From Spirochaeta africana DSM 8902 (GTDB lineage Bacteria; Spirochaetota; Spirochaetia; DSM-27196; DSM-8902), in contig NC_017098.1 in NCBI RefSeq assembly GCF_000242595.2, positions 2,046,001 to 2,110,000 of the forward strand: 64,000 bases of DNA, read 5' to 3'. Within the stretch, counting starts at the first letter, position 1. Each line of letters starts with the position of its first letter. The position numbers and the translations under genes were made by a program. Below the pieces are notes generated by a model that worked only from the letters and a program-made list of their open reading frames with translations, made no database searches and was not told where the DNA came from. Of the stretch, positions 17,415 through 26,894 are shown in pieces.

Positions 17415-18524
17415 ATGGCACCATCGGACCATCGGCAACAATCCGGCAATCATATCTACATCATTGCCGAAATCGGCACCGGGCACGGTGGTGATCTTGT
17501 CGCTGCCGAGCGGCTTGTTGCAGCAGCAGCAGCAGCCGGTGCAGACTGTGCGAAGTTCCAAACAGTTTTTGCCGACGAAATCGTTCCGCCAAATGTGGGC
17601 GATGTCCCGCTGCCGGGAGGGTCGATCCCGCTGTACGAGCGCTTCCGTCAACTCGAACAACCGGCAGATTTTTACCATGAACTGAAAGAGATCTGCACGT
17701 ATCATGACCTCGACTTTCTGTCGACACCGTTCGGGCTGCGCAGCGCCCGTCTGCTGCAGAAAATCGGCAGCCAGGCAATCAAGATCGCCAGCCCCGAGCT
17801 CAATCACCTGCCTCTGTTGACTGAGGTTGCCGGTTACCATTTGCCGTTGATCCTCTCCAGCGGAGTCAGCCGTCTGGAAGATATCGAGCGCGCCCTGGAG
17901 ATAACCGGCACCCAGGAGGTTACGCTGCTGCAGTGTGTTACTGCCTATCCTGCCCCTGCAGAAGACTACAACCTGCGTATCCTGCCGCTGCTGCAGAAGC
18001 TTTTCGGAGTAGCCGTGGGGGTGTCGGATCACAGCCTGGATCCCGTACTGGTCCCCACCCTCGCCGTAACCCAGGGAGCAACGGTGATCGAGAAGCACAT
18101 TACCCTGTCACACGACGGCAACGGACTTGACGACCCCATTGCCCTTGAACCCGAGCAGTTTGCCGCGATGGTACAATCTGTACGCCAGGCACGTAAGGAG
18201 CCTGCGGAGCAAACACTGAAACGCCTTACCAATGAATATGGCACCGCAACCGTGGAGGCGGTCCTTGGCAGTGGTCGCAAGCTGCTCGCTCCCAGTGAGC
18301 GTGACAATTACGGTCGGACCAACCGCTCGGTACATGCCGTGCGCGACCTGAATGCGGGCGACCCCCTGACACCCGAGGACTACGCCCTGCTGCGCACCGA
18401 AAAACTGCTGCACCCCGGTATCCCCCCGCACGCTGCCGAGCTGCTCCCGGGGGCTGTACTGAGCCGTTCTGTTCCTGCCGGCCAGGGTATACGCTGGAAG
18501 GATCTTATGACCTTACATCGGTAA
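17415..18524 (+). CDS. neuB: NeuB-family sialic/nonulosonic acid synthase
   Basis: The protein is 369 aa from ATG 17415, with GAGGG upstream, 20 bases after serS. It has the NeuB TIM barrel (IAEIGTGHGGDL, FQTVFADEIVPP, LSTPFGLRSARLL, KIASPELNHLPLL, LSSGVSRLEDIERAL) with the metal-binding His in VSDHSLDP and EKHITLS, followed by a C-terminal SAF (antifreeze-like) domain from about residue 300. The family condenses phosphoenolpyruvate with an N-acyl hexosamine to give sialic, legionaminic or pseudaminic acid. Which sugar is used cannot be told from sequence. No other nonulosonate gene is nearby, so partner genes must lie elsewhere. Confidence 0.88.
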   Translation: MAPSDHRQQSGNHIYIIAEIGTGHGGDLVAAERLVAAAAAAGADCAKFQTVFADEIVPPNVGDVPLPGGSIPLYERFRQLEQPADFYHELKEICTYHDLDFLSTPFGLRSARLLQKIGSQAIKIASPELNHLPLLTEVAGYHLPLILSSGVSRLEDIERALEITGTQEVTLLQCVTAYPAPAEDYNLRILPLLQKLFGVAVGVSDHSLDPVLVPTLAVTQGATVIEKHITLSHDGNGLDDPIALEPEQFAAMVQSVRQARKEPAEQTLKRLTNEYGTATVEAVLGSGRKLLAPSERDNYGRTNRSVHAVRDLNAGDPLTPEDYALLRTEKLLHPGIPPHAAELLPGAVLSRSVPAGQGIRWKDLMTLHR

Positions 18525-18549
18525 ATTTCTCTCACAAAGCTTGTTTCCC

Positions 18550-18578
18550 CTGATAATTGTGTACATATTTACTAATAT
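18550..18578 (+). promoter_or_regulatory. Candidate promoter for the 18596 lipoprotein
   Basis: CTGATA (18550-18555), 17 bases, then TAATAT (18573-18578). The predicted transcript start near 18585 gives an 11-base leader containing AGGAGG. The intergenic stretch is conspicuously AT-rich compared with its surroundings. Confidence 0.4.
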
Positions 18579-18595
18579 TTTATCAGGAGGGAACT

Positions 18596-19240
18596 ATGAA
18601 AAAGTTCTTTGCTTTGTTGCTTGTTACCATAATAATGGGTGCTGTCGGCTGCGAAAACCCGACCAGCAGCACTTCGACGATCAGCAGTAATGAGGGGAGT
18701 ACGGGCGAGGCCACAGACGATGGGTCAGACCAGGCTGCCCCGGACGATGAAACAACTCCAACTGTCGGCAGCTATACCGCGACGATCAGCGGTGCACGCA
18801 CCGGCACACTGAGCGGTCCGGCCGATTTCTTTTATAATTCTGGTAACGCCCCCGAGGGGTATAATATCTCGTTGTATGGTGGCAGCGGATTTGCGGGAAC
18901 CGGCGGCACCGACGGTCTGGCTGATGTACAATTTACTATCGGGAAAACCCAACCGACGACCGGAAGCTATCCGCTGCAATACCGGGGAGGCGTCCAGCCC
19001 GATCAGAACACCGCCTGGCAGGAATTATCCTTCTATTTCGTACTGGATGGGGTTCGCTACGATATACATGATGATGCCAGTGTGTCCGGTTCGGTAGAGA
19101 TTACCAGCGTCGATACAACCTCGATTGAGGGGACAGCCGAGCTCTCGCTGGAAGCCTCATTCATGCAGAACTTCGCCACCCAGCCAATCGGTACCGTAGA
19201 TATAACTATAGAATTTACCACTAGCTACACCACAGATTAG
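18596..19240 (+). CDS. Putative lipoprotein, unknown function
   Basis: The protein is 214 aa from ATG 18596, with AGGAGGG seven bases upstream; an earlier in-frame start at 18557 is inside the promoter. The signal sequence MKKFFALLLVTIIMGAVGC ends in a lipobox-like GAVGC, so the mature protein should be anchored by Cys19. A Ser/Thr/Glu/Asp-rich linker follows (about residues 20-55), then a beta-rich domain with many Gly and Thr (YTATISGARTGTLSGPADF, and IEFTTSYTTD at the end). No family is recognised. The last four bases overlap the stop of the convergent U32 gene. Confidence 0.8.
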   Translation: MKKFFALLLVTIIMGAVGCENPTSSTSTISSNEGSTGEATDDGSDQAAPDDETTPTVGSYTATISGARTGTLSGPADFFYNSGNAPEGYNISLYGGSGFAGTGGTDGLADVQFTIGKTQPTTGSYPLQYRGGVQPDQNTAWQELSFYFVLDGVRYDIHDDASVSGSVEITSVDTTSIEGTAELSLEASFMQNFATQPIGTVDITIEFTTSYTTD

Positions 19241-21525
19241 CGTCCGCTATCCTTGTCCGGCCTGTCTTTCTGGCGGGCTGGACAGATATGCCTCTTGTCA
19301 TCTTTCATCACCATCGTCCAGCAGCGATACACCAGCGCCTGAAATCCTCGTCTCCCCTGTTGAAGCCGATAGCGCTGTACCGTGTCCGGGTGACAGTCCC
19401 GACAGCTGCCTCCGGTATTGCGCCGATGGCAGCTGCGCGACAGAAACAGCGGCGGCATGAAGCCCTTCACCGGCAAGACCGGCAAACTCTCTGTCGCATC
19501 ATCCCCGTCACGGAAAGAAAGCTCTGCGGTCGGAACACTTCCCGCCGACGACTTCGATTCTGTCGGCGCCTCTATCCATGGCATGCGGGCCACCAGCCGA
19601 GGCAGCAGGGAACGATACAGTGCCAGTGTCTGGCTGTTGGTTACGTACAGCCCGTAATCAAGGAATGCGGCCGTGTCAGGATATTGTGCCCATTTCTTTC
19701 GATAGCGCTCGGCATGAGCGGGATTCCCCAGACCAAGCACCACCAGCGGACGCTGTGGATCTGCCAGAAATTTATCAAGTCTATCCCATCCGGGCAGCCC
19801 GAGCGAGACCGGAAACAGGGGGATGAACACTGGCTCCGCGAGGTCGGTAACCCAGGCATAGGGATCATCCCCGGGAAAGAGAAACGGCACACCGTTACGC
19901 TGCAGCTGGCCTCGTGGCGGCAGCGGCATGCCCTGGGGCAACACCCTTTTTCTATCCGGCGGTGTCAGAGCGGGCTTCTGCAGGCCCGTGCGATCGGCAT
20001 CATGTATTATAGCACCATCAACTGCCTGTCCAGCTGCTTCGCAGCACCAGGTGGAGTCGATTGCTGCCACCCAGGTGCGGCGCAGGGATTTCAGGCGCGA
20101 TGCCGGATAAAACCATCCCGGATCGTTTCCCGAAATCCTGGCCTTATGCCGGAAGTACTCACCCTCGGCAGTAAATACATCTTCAAGCTGGGCAAACAGT
20201 CGCCCCGGTGTTTTGGCTGGCATCCACTCGAGACTGCACTCCTGTGAACCATGCTCACAGCTCAGTGTCAGGCCTTCATCGGTTACCAGAACACCGGTAG
20301 CAAGCACGGGTTTCCACAGCTGCATGGCCGGGGCGGCAGGAAGCGTTGAATCGTGACGGCTTATCAGGCGCACCTCACTGCCAGCGAGCGGCACCATATC
20401 TGATTCCAGCTGCCCGGTCATACCGGCTGTCAGCTTTTTCAGCGGTTTCCCCCCGGGTGAACGGATCTGCCGGACGCCGGTCTGCTTCCAGCCGGCTGCG
20501 GTACGCAGCAGCAGACCGTCACGGAGGTGCAGTTCATGCTGTGTGGTGATGGTAAAACCAGCTGCCCCACACTGAGTAGCCGTTCCCAGGAGAACACCGG
20601 TTGCGCCCGGATATTCGGTATTCACCAGTGCCGCATCCTGTGCGGGCTGCTGCTTACGCCCCCAATCCCAACATCCGGCATTGAAATTGCGCGCAAAAGT
20701 GGTGCGTACCGCATCATCGGGGGGAACCGGATTCCCGGTATCCCCGGATGCCAGACGATCAAGCATCCCTCGATACCATGACACGGTCTGCTGCACATAG
20801 GCGGGACTCTTCATGCGTCCCTCTATCTTGAGGCTGTCCACGCCGGCAGCAGCAAGATCAGGGATCCGTGCCGCCAGTGAACGGTCATCGGCGCTGAAGG
20901 GATACTGGCCATCGAATGAAGTACGGCAGATTTGCGCGCAGGCGCCGCGGTTGGCAGAACGCCCGAGCATCACCCCGGAGGCAAGGCAGAGACCGCTGAA
21001 ACCGTAGCACTGGGCCCCGTGTATAAAGTATTCCAGCTCCATGCCGGGCGGCAGGTCTGCCTGCAGCTCTGCCAGCTCACTCCCCGAGACCTCTCTGGCC
21101 AGCACCATACGCTGCAGCCCCAGGCGCTGCGCCCAGTGCACTCCGTCGCTGTCATGTACTGCCAGCTGAGTCGATCCATGGCGCGGTATATGCGGATACA
21201 ACTGCTGCAGAACCGCAGCGGCACCAGGATCCTGCAGGATAACCCCGTCTACCTCGAGGTAATCCAGAAATGCGGCCGTCTGGTGGAAATCTGCAAGCTC
21301 CTGATCGGTAAGCAGGGTGTTGACCGCTGCGTAGATCCGGCGCCCCAGCCGGCGCGAGAACCAGCGCAGCCGCCGCGCATCATCATACGAGAAGTTGCGG
21401 GCAGCGGCGCGGGCCGAGAACCGTTGCAGACCGAAGTAGACAGCATCGGCGCCGGCTTGCAGGGCATAATAGGCGGAGTCCAGGCTGCCAGCCGGAGCCA
21501 GCAGCTCTGGAACTGATCGATCCAT
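19237..21525 (-). CDS. Peptidase U32 family protein, RlhA-like
   Basis: The protein is 762 aa from ATG 21525, overlapping the lpdA stop (TGATG). The N-terminal barrel begins PELLAPAGSLDSAYYALQAGADAVYFG, and the family core has four cysteines in HGAQCYGFSGLC and RSANRGACAQICR, followed by LKIEGRMKSP. These match the Fe-S-type U32 proteins that include RlhA (23S rRNA hydroxylation) and TrhP (tRNA hydroxylation), rather than a true collagenase. The long C-terminal half has further Cys/His pairs near the end (SCHRRN, SCRDCHPD, RHICPAR), possibly a second metal site. It is longer than E. coli RlhA (about 650 aa). It is the last gene of the pdh operon. Confidence 0.85.
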   Translation of the reverse strand: MDRSVPELLAPAGSLDSAYYALQAGADAVYFGLQRFSARAAARNFSYDDARRLRWFSRRLGRRIYAAVNTLLTDQELADFHQTAAFLDYLEVDGVILQDPGAAAVLQQLYPHIPRHGSTQLAVHDSDGVHWAQRLGLQRMVLAREVSGSELAELQADLPPGMELEYFIHGAQCYGFSGLCLASGVMLGRSANRGACAQICRTSFDGQYPFSADDRSLAARIPDLAAAGVDSLKIEGRMKSPAYVQQTVSWYRGMLDRLASGDTGNPVPPDDAVRTTFARNFNAGCWDWGRKQQPAQDAALVNTEYPGATGVLLGTATQCGAAGFTITTQHELHLRDGLLLRTAAGWKQTGVRQIRSPGGKPLKKLTAGMTGQLESDMVPLAGSEVRLISRHDSTLPAAPAMQLWKPVLATGVLVTDEGLTLSCEHGSQECSLEWMPAKTPGRLFAQLEDVFTAEGEYFRHKARISGNDPGWFYPASRLKSLRRTWVAAIDSTWCCEAAGQAVDGAIIHDADRTGLQKPALTPPDRKRVLPQGMPLPPRGQLQRNGVPFLFPGDDPYAWVTDLAEPVFIPLFPVSLGLPGWDRLDKFLADPQRPLVVLGLGNPAHAERYRKKWAQYPDTAAFLDYGLYVTNSQTLALYRSLLPRLVARMPWIEAPTESKSSAGSVPTAELSFRDGDDATESLPVLPVKGFMPPLFLSRSCHRRNTGGSCRDCHPDTVQRYRLQQGRRGFQALVYRCWTMVMKDDKRHICPARQKDRPDKDSGR

Positions 21526-22922
21526 CAGAAGTGGATCGCCCAGCCCTCGGCCTGGCGGGCCGATTCCATCACTGCTTCGCTGATGGTCGGGTGAGCATGC
21601 ACCATGGTAGCAATGTCTTCCGGCAGCAGCTCGGCCTTCGCGGCCAGCAGGATTTCGTGTATAAGCTCGGTCGCCGCACTGCCAACGACATGACCGCCAA
21701 TGATGGCCTTGGTCTCGGGATTGAACAGGAGTTTGACCAGTCCTTCCGGCTGCTCTATGGCCACTGCTTTCCCCGCACCGCGGTAGGGAAAAACCGCCGT
21801 CTTGTAGGCCACCCCGGCCTCCTTGGCCTTGGCCTCGGTGTATCCGAAGCTGCCGATCTGCGGCTCGCAGTATACCGCAGACGGTATCAGCAGGGGGTCA
21901 ATCCGTGCCTCGGGATGATGGCCGGCAAGGTACTCAATGGCAATCTCGCCCTCCTTGCTGGCAACATGCGCCAGCAGCGGCGAGCTGGTAACATCGCCGA
22001 TGGCAAAGATACTGTCCACCGAACTGCGGTAGTAATCACCCACCCGGACAAAACCGCGATCAAGGGTAACCCCGACCTCTTCGAGCCCGAGACCTTCGGT
22101 GTTTGGCGCACGCCCGACTGCCACCAGCAACTTCTCGGACTTGAGGGTGGATTCCTTGCCGTCCTTGTCCTGCACCGTGATCTCGAGGGTTTTACCCTTC
22201 TTGAGACCGGTCGCCTTGGTGCCGGTCAGCATGGTGATCCCGGATTTCTCGAAATCCTTGGCGATCACCGCCGCGGTCTCCTCATCCTCCAGCGGCAGCA
22301 CGCGGTCCAGCAGTTCAACCACGGTCACCTCTACCCCGAAGGCATTCATGACAAAGGCAAACTCCATACCGATAGCGCCGGCACCCATGATAACCAGGCT
22401 TTTGGGAAGCTTTTCCAGCATCAGTGCGCCGGTACTGGAAAGAATCTGCTTTTCGTCAAACTCGAAACCGGGAATCTCGCGCGGACGGGAACCGGTGGCA
22501 ATCAGGATTGCCTTCCCGGATATCTTCTTATCTCCGTCAACGGTTACCTCATGGGGACCAGTGATTCTGGCTTCACCGTTCACATACTCAACCTTGTTCT
22601 TCTTGAGCAGCGACTGCACCCCTTTGCTCAATCGCTGGGCAGCAGCCCGGGACTTCTTGAACACACTGGAGTAGTCAAAACCGGATTCATCAATCTTGAG
22701 CCCCATCCCGGCCAGATCGGCACGATGGCGAAAGACATCAGCCTGATGAATCAGCGATTTACTGGGAATACAGCCAATGTTCAGACAGACCCCGCCGGGT
22801 TTGTCCTTTTCGATGACCACCGGCTTCAACCCCAGCTGATTGGCACGGATGGCGGCCACATAGCCGCCGGGTCCGGCCCCGATAATCACCACGTCATAGT
22901 CATAGTTCTGGTTTTCACTCAT
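21525..22922 (-). CDS. lpdA: Dihydrolipoyl dehydrogenase (E3)
   Basis: An FAD enzyme that reoxidises the lipoyl group of the pyruvate dehydrogenase complex and makes NADH. It is 465 aa, the normal length. It shows the FAD-binding GAGPGGYVAAIRA, the redox disulfide GGVCLNIGCIPSK, the NAD-binding GAGAIGMEFA, the second FAD motif SIFAIGDVTSSPLLAH, and the C-terminal catalytic His-Glu pair in HAHPTISEAV. There is no N-terminal lipoyl domain. GAGGAG precedes the start, 23 bases after pdhC. Confidence 0.97.
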   Translation of the reverse strand: MSENQNYDYDVVIIGAGPGGYVAAIRANQLGLKPVVIEKDKPGGVCLNIGCIPSKSLIHQADVFRHRADLAGMGLKIDESGFDYSSVFKKSRAAAQRLSKGVQSLLKKNKVEYVNGEARITGPHEVTVDGDKKISGKAILIATGSRPREIPGFEFDEKQILSSTGALMLEKLPKSLVIMGAGAIGMEFAFVMNAFGVEVTVVELLDRVLPLEDEETAAVIAKDFEKSGITMLTGTKATGLKKGKTLEITVQDKDGKESTLKSEKLLVAVGRAPNTEGLGLEEVGVTLDRGFVRVGDYYRSSVDSIFAIGDVTSSPLLAHVASKEGEIAIEYLAGHHPEARIDPLLIPSAVYCEPQIGSFGYTEAKAKEAGVAYKTAVFPYRGAGKAVAIEQPEGLVKLLFNPETKAIIGGHVVGSAATELIHEILLAAKAELLPEDIATMVHAHPTISEAVMESARQAEGWAIHF

Positions 22923-22945
22923 AATTTCTCCTCATTCCCGCTGCG

Positions 22946-24325
22946 TTAAAACAGCACCCGTACCGGCGACTCGATCATCCGCGTAAGCTCATGGATAAAA
23001 CGCCCGGCCAGAGCCCCATCGATCACCCGGTGATCACAGGAAAGGCTCATGGTCATGGTGCTGGCTACCCTGATCTGGTCGTTCTCGCCGACCACCGGGG
23101 TTTTGCGGGTCTGACCCAATGCCAGAATAGCTGCCCCTGGCGGGTTGATGATGGCGGTGAACTCATCCACCCCGAAAGATCCCAGATTGGAGATCGAGAA
23201 GGTCGCACCGCTATATTCGTCCGGCTGCAGACTGTTGCTGCGGGCCTTCTCGATAAGCTCCTTCAGCTCAGCGTCAATCTGGGTAACACCCTTGGCACCG
23301 CAGTTGCGCACAATCGGGGTAATCAAGCCATTGCCCAGATCTACCGCCAGCCCGATGTCGATGCTGCCGAAGTAGCGGATGCTGTCCTCCTGCCACGATG
23401 CATTGACCTCCGGATGGCGCTTGAGCGCCTCGGCGGCGAACTTGATCATGAAGGCATTGAAGCCGACCTTTTCCGGCAGCTCCCGATTCAGCATACTGCG
23501 GGCCGCAATCAGGGAGTCCATCTCGGCAGTCGATTTCAGGTAGTAGTGCGGTGCCGAGAACTTGCTTTCGCTCAGTCGGCGCGCAATCACCTTGCGCTTG
23601 CCGGCAACCGGTTCCTCGCGGTCGGCCATTACCGGAGCTCCGGCTGCTGCAGCCGCCCCACCCCCGGCCGGAGCCTGCGGGGTCAGGTGTGCCGGGTTGG
23701 CACTCTCGATATCGGCCTTGACGATGCGCCCGCCGGGGCCGCTGCCCTGGATCATGCGCAGATCAATGTTACGACTGGCGGCCAGTTTGCGCGCCAGCGG
23801 GCTGGCCTTAATCGAGCGATCGCTCTCCGGCAGTTCGCTGCTGCCGGCAGTCGGACCACCGGCTTTCCGGGCACCGCCGCGCTGAGCTGCTGCATCGCCA
23901 CGGTCGGATCCAGCGCTGGAGGCTGCATCGCCCCCGGCAGAGCCTGTATCCGTTGCCGAGGCATCTGCTTTGGGTGCATCCTTGGCCTCGCTGCCGGCAG
24001 CTTCCGTGCTGTCAGCGGATCCGGACGAATCACCGCCGGACTTGGCCTGGGCCTTGAGTTCCTTCTCCAGGTCGGCAACATCCTCCCCGGCCTCGCCGAG
24101 TATGCCGATCGGGTCGCCGACCTTGGCCGAGCTGCCCTCGCCCAGCAGGATCTTGAGCAGTACCCCGTCCTGGGTAGACTCATAGTCCATGGTGGCTTTA
24201 TCGGTCTCGACCTCGCACAGGACATCGCCAGCGCTGATTTCATCACCCTCGTTTTTACTCCATGCTACAATGGTACCGTCTTCCATAGTGGGAGACAGTG
24301 CCGTCATCAAGATTGGTTCTGCCAT
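22946..24325 (-). CDS. pdhC: Pyruvate dehydrogenase E2, dihydrolipoamide acetyltransferase
   Basis: The protein is 459 aa. It has one N-terminal lipoyl domain with the lipoylated Lys in VETDKATMDYES (about residue 44), then an Ala/Ser/Gly/Asp-rich flexible linker, a peripheral subunit-binding domain (IKASPLARKLAASRNIDL, with GSGPGGRIVKADIE), and a catalytic domain ending in the DHRVIDGALAGRF acetyltransferase motif. It transfers acetyl from E1 to CoA and forms the core of the complex. GGAGTAATCG upstream gives a good ribosome site. Confidence 0.95.
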   Translation of the reverse strand: MAEPILMTALSPTMEDGTIVAWSKNEGDEISAGDVLCEVETDKATMDYESTQDGVLLKILLGEGSSAKVGDPIGILGEAGEDVADLEKELKAQAKSGGDSSGSADSTEAAGSEAKDAPKADASATDTGSAGGDAASSAGSDRGDAAAQRGGARKAGGPTAGSSELPESDRSIKASPLARKLAASRNIDLRMIQGSGPGGRIVKADIESANPAHLTPQAPAGGGAAAAAGAPVMADREEPVAGKRKVIARRLSESKFSAPHYYLKSTAEMDSLIAARSMLNRELPEKVGFNAFMIKFAAEALKRHPEVNASWQEDSIRYFGSIDIGLAVDLGNGLITPIVRNCGAKGVTQIDAELKELIEKARSNSLQPDEYSGATFSISNLGSFGVDEFTAIINPPGAAILALGQTRKTPVVGENDQIRVASTMTMSLSCDHRVIDGALAGRFIHELTRMIESPVRVLF

Positions 24326-24336
24326 TCGATTACTCC

Positions 24337-25308
24337 TTACAGTACACGGCCGACTGCGTCGACAATCTTTTCGATGCTTGGCTGTACCGCCAACTCCATG
24401 GCGTGGTTGTACGGCATTGGCACATCCTCGCTGGCTACCAGCTCAACCTGAGCATCCAGGTCGTCAAAACAGTTACGACTGATCAACCAGCCAACATGAG
24501 AACCAACGCTGGCAATCGGCCAGGCCTCCTCGATTATAACCGCCCGGTTGGTTTTGCGAACCGAGGCATAGATAGCATCCTCGTCCAGGGGCCGCAGACT
24601 GCGCAGGTCCACTACCTCGGCGTTAATCCCCTGTTCAGCCAGCTTTTCGGCAGCTGCCAGCACCATGTGAGTAATCTTGCCGTAGGTAATCAGACTGACA
24701 TCGGTTCCCTCGCGCTTGATATCTGCCTTGCCAAAGGGAATGGTGTACTCCTCCTCCGGCACCTCCCCGGTCATGCCGTAGGTCATCTCGGACTCCATGA
24801 ACATTACCGGGTTATCATCGCGGATCGCGGTCTTGAGCATACCCTTGCAGTCATACGGAGTACAGGGAAAGACTACCTTCAATCCGGGAACATGGGCATA
24901 GTAGCTCTCGAACGACTGACTGTGCTGCGAACTCAGATACTCGGCAGGTCCGTTCGGTCCACGCACTACCATGGGAATGCTAATCTGTCCCCCGGACATA
25001 TGCCGCAGCTTGCTGGCGTTATTGATGATCTGATCCATCGCCAGCACCCCGAAGTTGAAGGTCATCCACTCAACCACCGGGCGCAGCCCCATCATCGCGG
25101 CACCAACCGCCATCCCGGTAAACCCGAGTTCCGCAATCGGGGTATCGATCACCCGGGGATATCCATACTTGTCCAGCAGCCCCTTGCTGACCTTGTAGGG
25201 ACCATTGTACTCGGCCACCTCTTCCCCCAACAGGAAAACCTTGTCATCGCGGGCCATCTCCTCGTCGATAGCCTGGCGCAGGGCCTCTCGAATCGAAATC
25301 TCAGCCAT
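24337..25308 (-). CDS. pdhB: Pyruvate dehydrogenase E1 component, beta subunit
   Basis: The protein is 323 aa, typical for the family. With PdhA it forms the thiamine-diphosphate-dependent decarboxylase. Seen are MAEISIREALRQAIDEEMARD, the conserved glutamate region VFLLGEEVAEYNGPYKVSKG, DTPIAELGFTGMAVGAAM, and the C-terminal transketolase domain (DLRSLRPLDEDAI, VIIEEAWP). The start lies eight bases inside the 3' end of pdhA, so the pair is translationally coupled. Confidence 0.96.
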   Translation of the reverse strand: MAEISIREALRQAIDEEMARDDKVFLLGEEVAEYNGPYKVSKGLLDKYGYPRVIDTPIAELGFTGMAVGAAMMGLRPVVEWMTFNFGVLAMDQIINNASKLRHMSGGQISIPMVVRGPNGPAEYLSSQHSQSFESYYAHVPGLKVVFPCTPYDCKGMLKTAIRDDNPVMFMESEMTYGMTGEVPEEEYTIPFGKADIKREGTDVSLITYGKITHMVLAAAEKLAEQGINAEVVDLRSLRPLDEDAIYASVRKTNRAVIIEEAWPIASVGSHVGWLISRNCFDDLDAQVELVASEDVPMPYNHAMELAVQPSIEKIVDAVGRVL

Positions 25309-26305
25309 TATGTGCCTCCGCTAATACATCCTCGTAGATCGTGTGGAGCGCAGGCTCTGCGCTCTCTTCTGCAAAATCAACCGACTCCTGCACCCGGACC
25401 TTGATATCACTGTCAAGTTTCTTGAACTCCTCATCGCTGATGTAGCCACCATCGATCATGTCGGCTTTCAGCAGCAGGATCGGATCCTGCTGCTTGTAGG
25501 ACTCGAGTTCCTCCTTGGTGCGATATTTGGCCGGGTCGGACATCGAGTGCCCCTTGTAGCGGTAGGTTTTCACATCGAGCAGATACGACTGACCGTTCTC
25601 GCGGGCATCGGACAGGATCTCTCCCATGCGACTGTACATCTCGACCACGTCCATACCGTTAATGGTGGCCGATTTCATGTCGTAGCCGGGGGCCTTGAGG
25701 GTGAAATCCTCGATTGCACTGGCCCGGCGTACCGAGGTTCCCATCCCGAAGCCATTATTTTCAACGGCATAGATAACCGGCAACTCCCAGATACGGGACA
25801 TATTCAGCGACTCATGAAAGGCCCCCTGGTGGATAGCGCCATCGCCGAAAAAACACACCGTTGCTCCTTTTGACTTGGTATACATCTGATAGAACCCGAC
25901 ACCGGTTGCAATGGGTATCTGGGCACCGACAATCCCGTTGCCGCCCAGAAAATGCTTCTCGACATCGAACATGTGCATCGAGCCGCCCTTGCCCCGCGAA
26001 CAGCCGGTTATTTTACCGAACAGCTCAGCCATAACCACCTTGGGATCCATTCCCATGGCAATGGCATGCCCGTGATCGCGATAGGCGGTAAGGACATAAT
26101 CCTTGTCGCGGTCCATCGCCTGGGCGGTGCCGACGGCTACCCCTTCCTGTCCATTGTAGAGATGACAGAATCCGCCGATCTTCTTGAGCCCGTACATCTG
26201 GGCCGATTTTTCTTCGAAGCGACGGATCAGCAGCATATCATACAGCATGGTATGCAACAGTTCACCGCCGAGCTTCGCGAGCTCGTCTTTACGCTCTTTC
26301 TTCAT
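25301..26305 (-). CDS. pdhA: Pyruvate dehydrogenase E1 component, alpha subunit
   Basis: The protein is 334 aa, of the heterotetrameric E1 type. The thiamine-diphosphate motif runs from FFGDGAIHQGAFHES to YAVENNGFGMG; GKGGSMHMFD is the usual cofactor-side loop, and the phosphorylation-loop region RYKGHSMSDPAKYRTKEE is present. It oxidatively decarboxylates pyruvate together with PdhB. It is the second gene of the operon, 25 bases after the PNPOx-like gene. A complete PDH implies that pyruvate can be respired, not only fermented. Confidence 0.96.
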   Translation of the reverse strand: MKKERKDELAKLGGELLHTMLYDMLLIRRFEEKSAQMYGLKKIGGFCHLYNGQEGVAVGTAQAMDRDKDYVLTAYRDHGHAIAMGMDPKVVMAELFGKITGCSRGKGGSMHMFDVEKHFLGGNGIVGAQIPIATGVGFYQMYTKSKGATVCFFGDGAIHQGAFHESLNMSRIWELPVIYAVENNGFGMGTSVRRASAIEDFTLKAPGYDMKSATINGMDVVEMYSRMGEILSDARENGQSYLLDVKTYRYKGHSMSDPAKYRTKEELESYKQQDPILLLKADMIDGGYISDEEFKKLDSDIKVRVQESVDFAEESAEPALHTIYEDVLAEAHNG

Positions 26306-26330
26306 GCATAACTCCTAGCTTTTAATCCTG

Positions 26331-26726
26331 TTATTGAATATGTACTTCCCCGACTATGGTCTCCAGCACCACAATATCCTCGGGGTCGATATCCTGTTCC
26401 CAGAAGCGTGCCAGGCGGGAGCCCAGCAGCTCCATCACCCCTGCCTTTACTGCAGGGTTATCCACTACATGTGTCTGTCCATCAACAATAGCGTTTTTCC
26501 CGCCAGCACTGAACAGCCACTGCGTATGCGGGTTGTGCTCGAGCTGGGAAATCTTTCCGGCATTGCGATAGGAAACGGTGAACACGGCACCGTCACGGCT
26601 CTTCTCGGTGGCGGCGGTCATCCAGCGAACCCGCGGCCGATTCTCGGTATCCACGGTGGCCAACACCCCGACACCGGCTTCATCGATAATATCCACCAGT
26701 GCATTGTACTGCTGCTTGTCATTCAT
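26331..26726 (-). CDS. Pyridoxamine 5'-phosphate oxidase-like FMN-binding split-barrel protein
   Basis: The protein is 131 aa from ATG 26726, preceded by GGAGGT. The split-barrel core is visible: GVGVLATVDTENRPRVRWM, then GAVFTVSYRNAGKISQLEHNP. This matches the small general-stress-protein-26 type of PNPOx-like proteins, which bind FMN or another flavin; true PNP oxidases are longer. Its place as first gene of the pdh operon suggests a redox accessory or flavin-linked role, but the reaction is unknown. Confidence 0.8.
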   Translation of the reverse strand: MNDKQQYNALVDIIDEAGVGVLATVDTENRPRVRWMTAATEKSRDGAVFTVSYRNAGKISQLEHNPHTQWLFSAGGKNAIVDGQTHVVDNPAVKAGVMELLGSRLARFWEQDIDPEDIVVLETIVGEVHIQ

Positions 26727-26747
26727 TCAGAAACTACCTCCAAATCC

Positions 26748-26775
26748 AATGTAATCAATCTGTTTCGGTTTTCAA
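26748..26775 (-). promoter_or_regulatory. Candidate promoter of the PNPOx-pdh operon
   Basis: On the minus strand, TTGAAA (26775-26770), a 16-base spacer, then TACATT (26753-26748), about 20 bases before the start codon and its GGAGGT ribosome site. It lies back to back with the nqr promoter in the same AT-rich intergenic region. Confidence 0.4.
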
Positions 26776-26809
26776 AGAGTTTTTTACCTGACTTATATTA
26801 TCATATTTG

Positions 26810-26839
26810 TTGAGTAATTGACCAGAGGCGTTGTATACT
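26810..26839 (+). promoter_or_regulatory. Candidate promoter of the nqrBCDEF operon
   Basis: TTGAGT (26810-26815), an 18-base spacer, then TATACT (26834-26839), giving a leader of about 50 bases before the GTG start, which has AGGAGG upstream. It is divergent from the pdh promoter. Confidence 0.45.
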
Positions 26840-26894
26840 CAGCCGCAGTTTATTACTATTGTAGCGTAAACTGATTCAAACCCTAGGAGGAGTC

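Noticed and set aside
21531-24451. Plus-strand open frames of over 450 aa opposite lpdA and pdhC
   Set aside because: Antisense shadows of clearly recognisable PDH subunits in GC-rich DNA.
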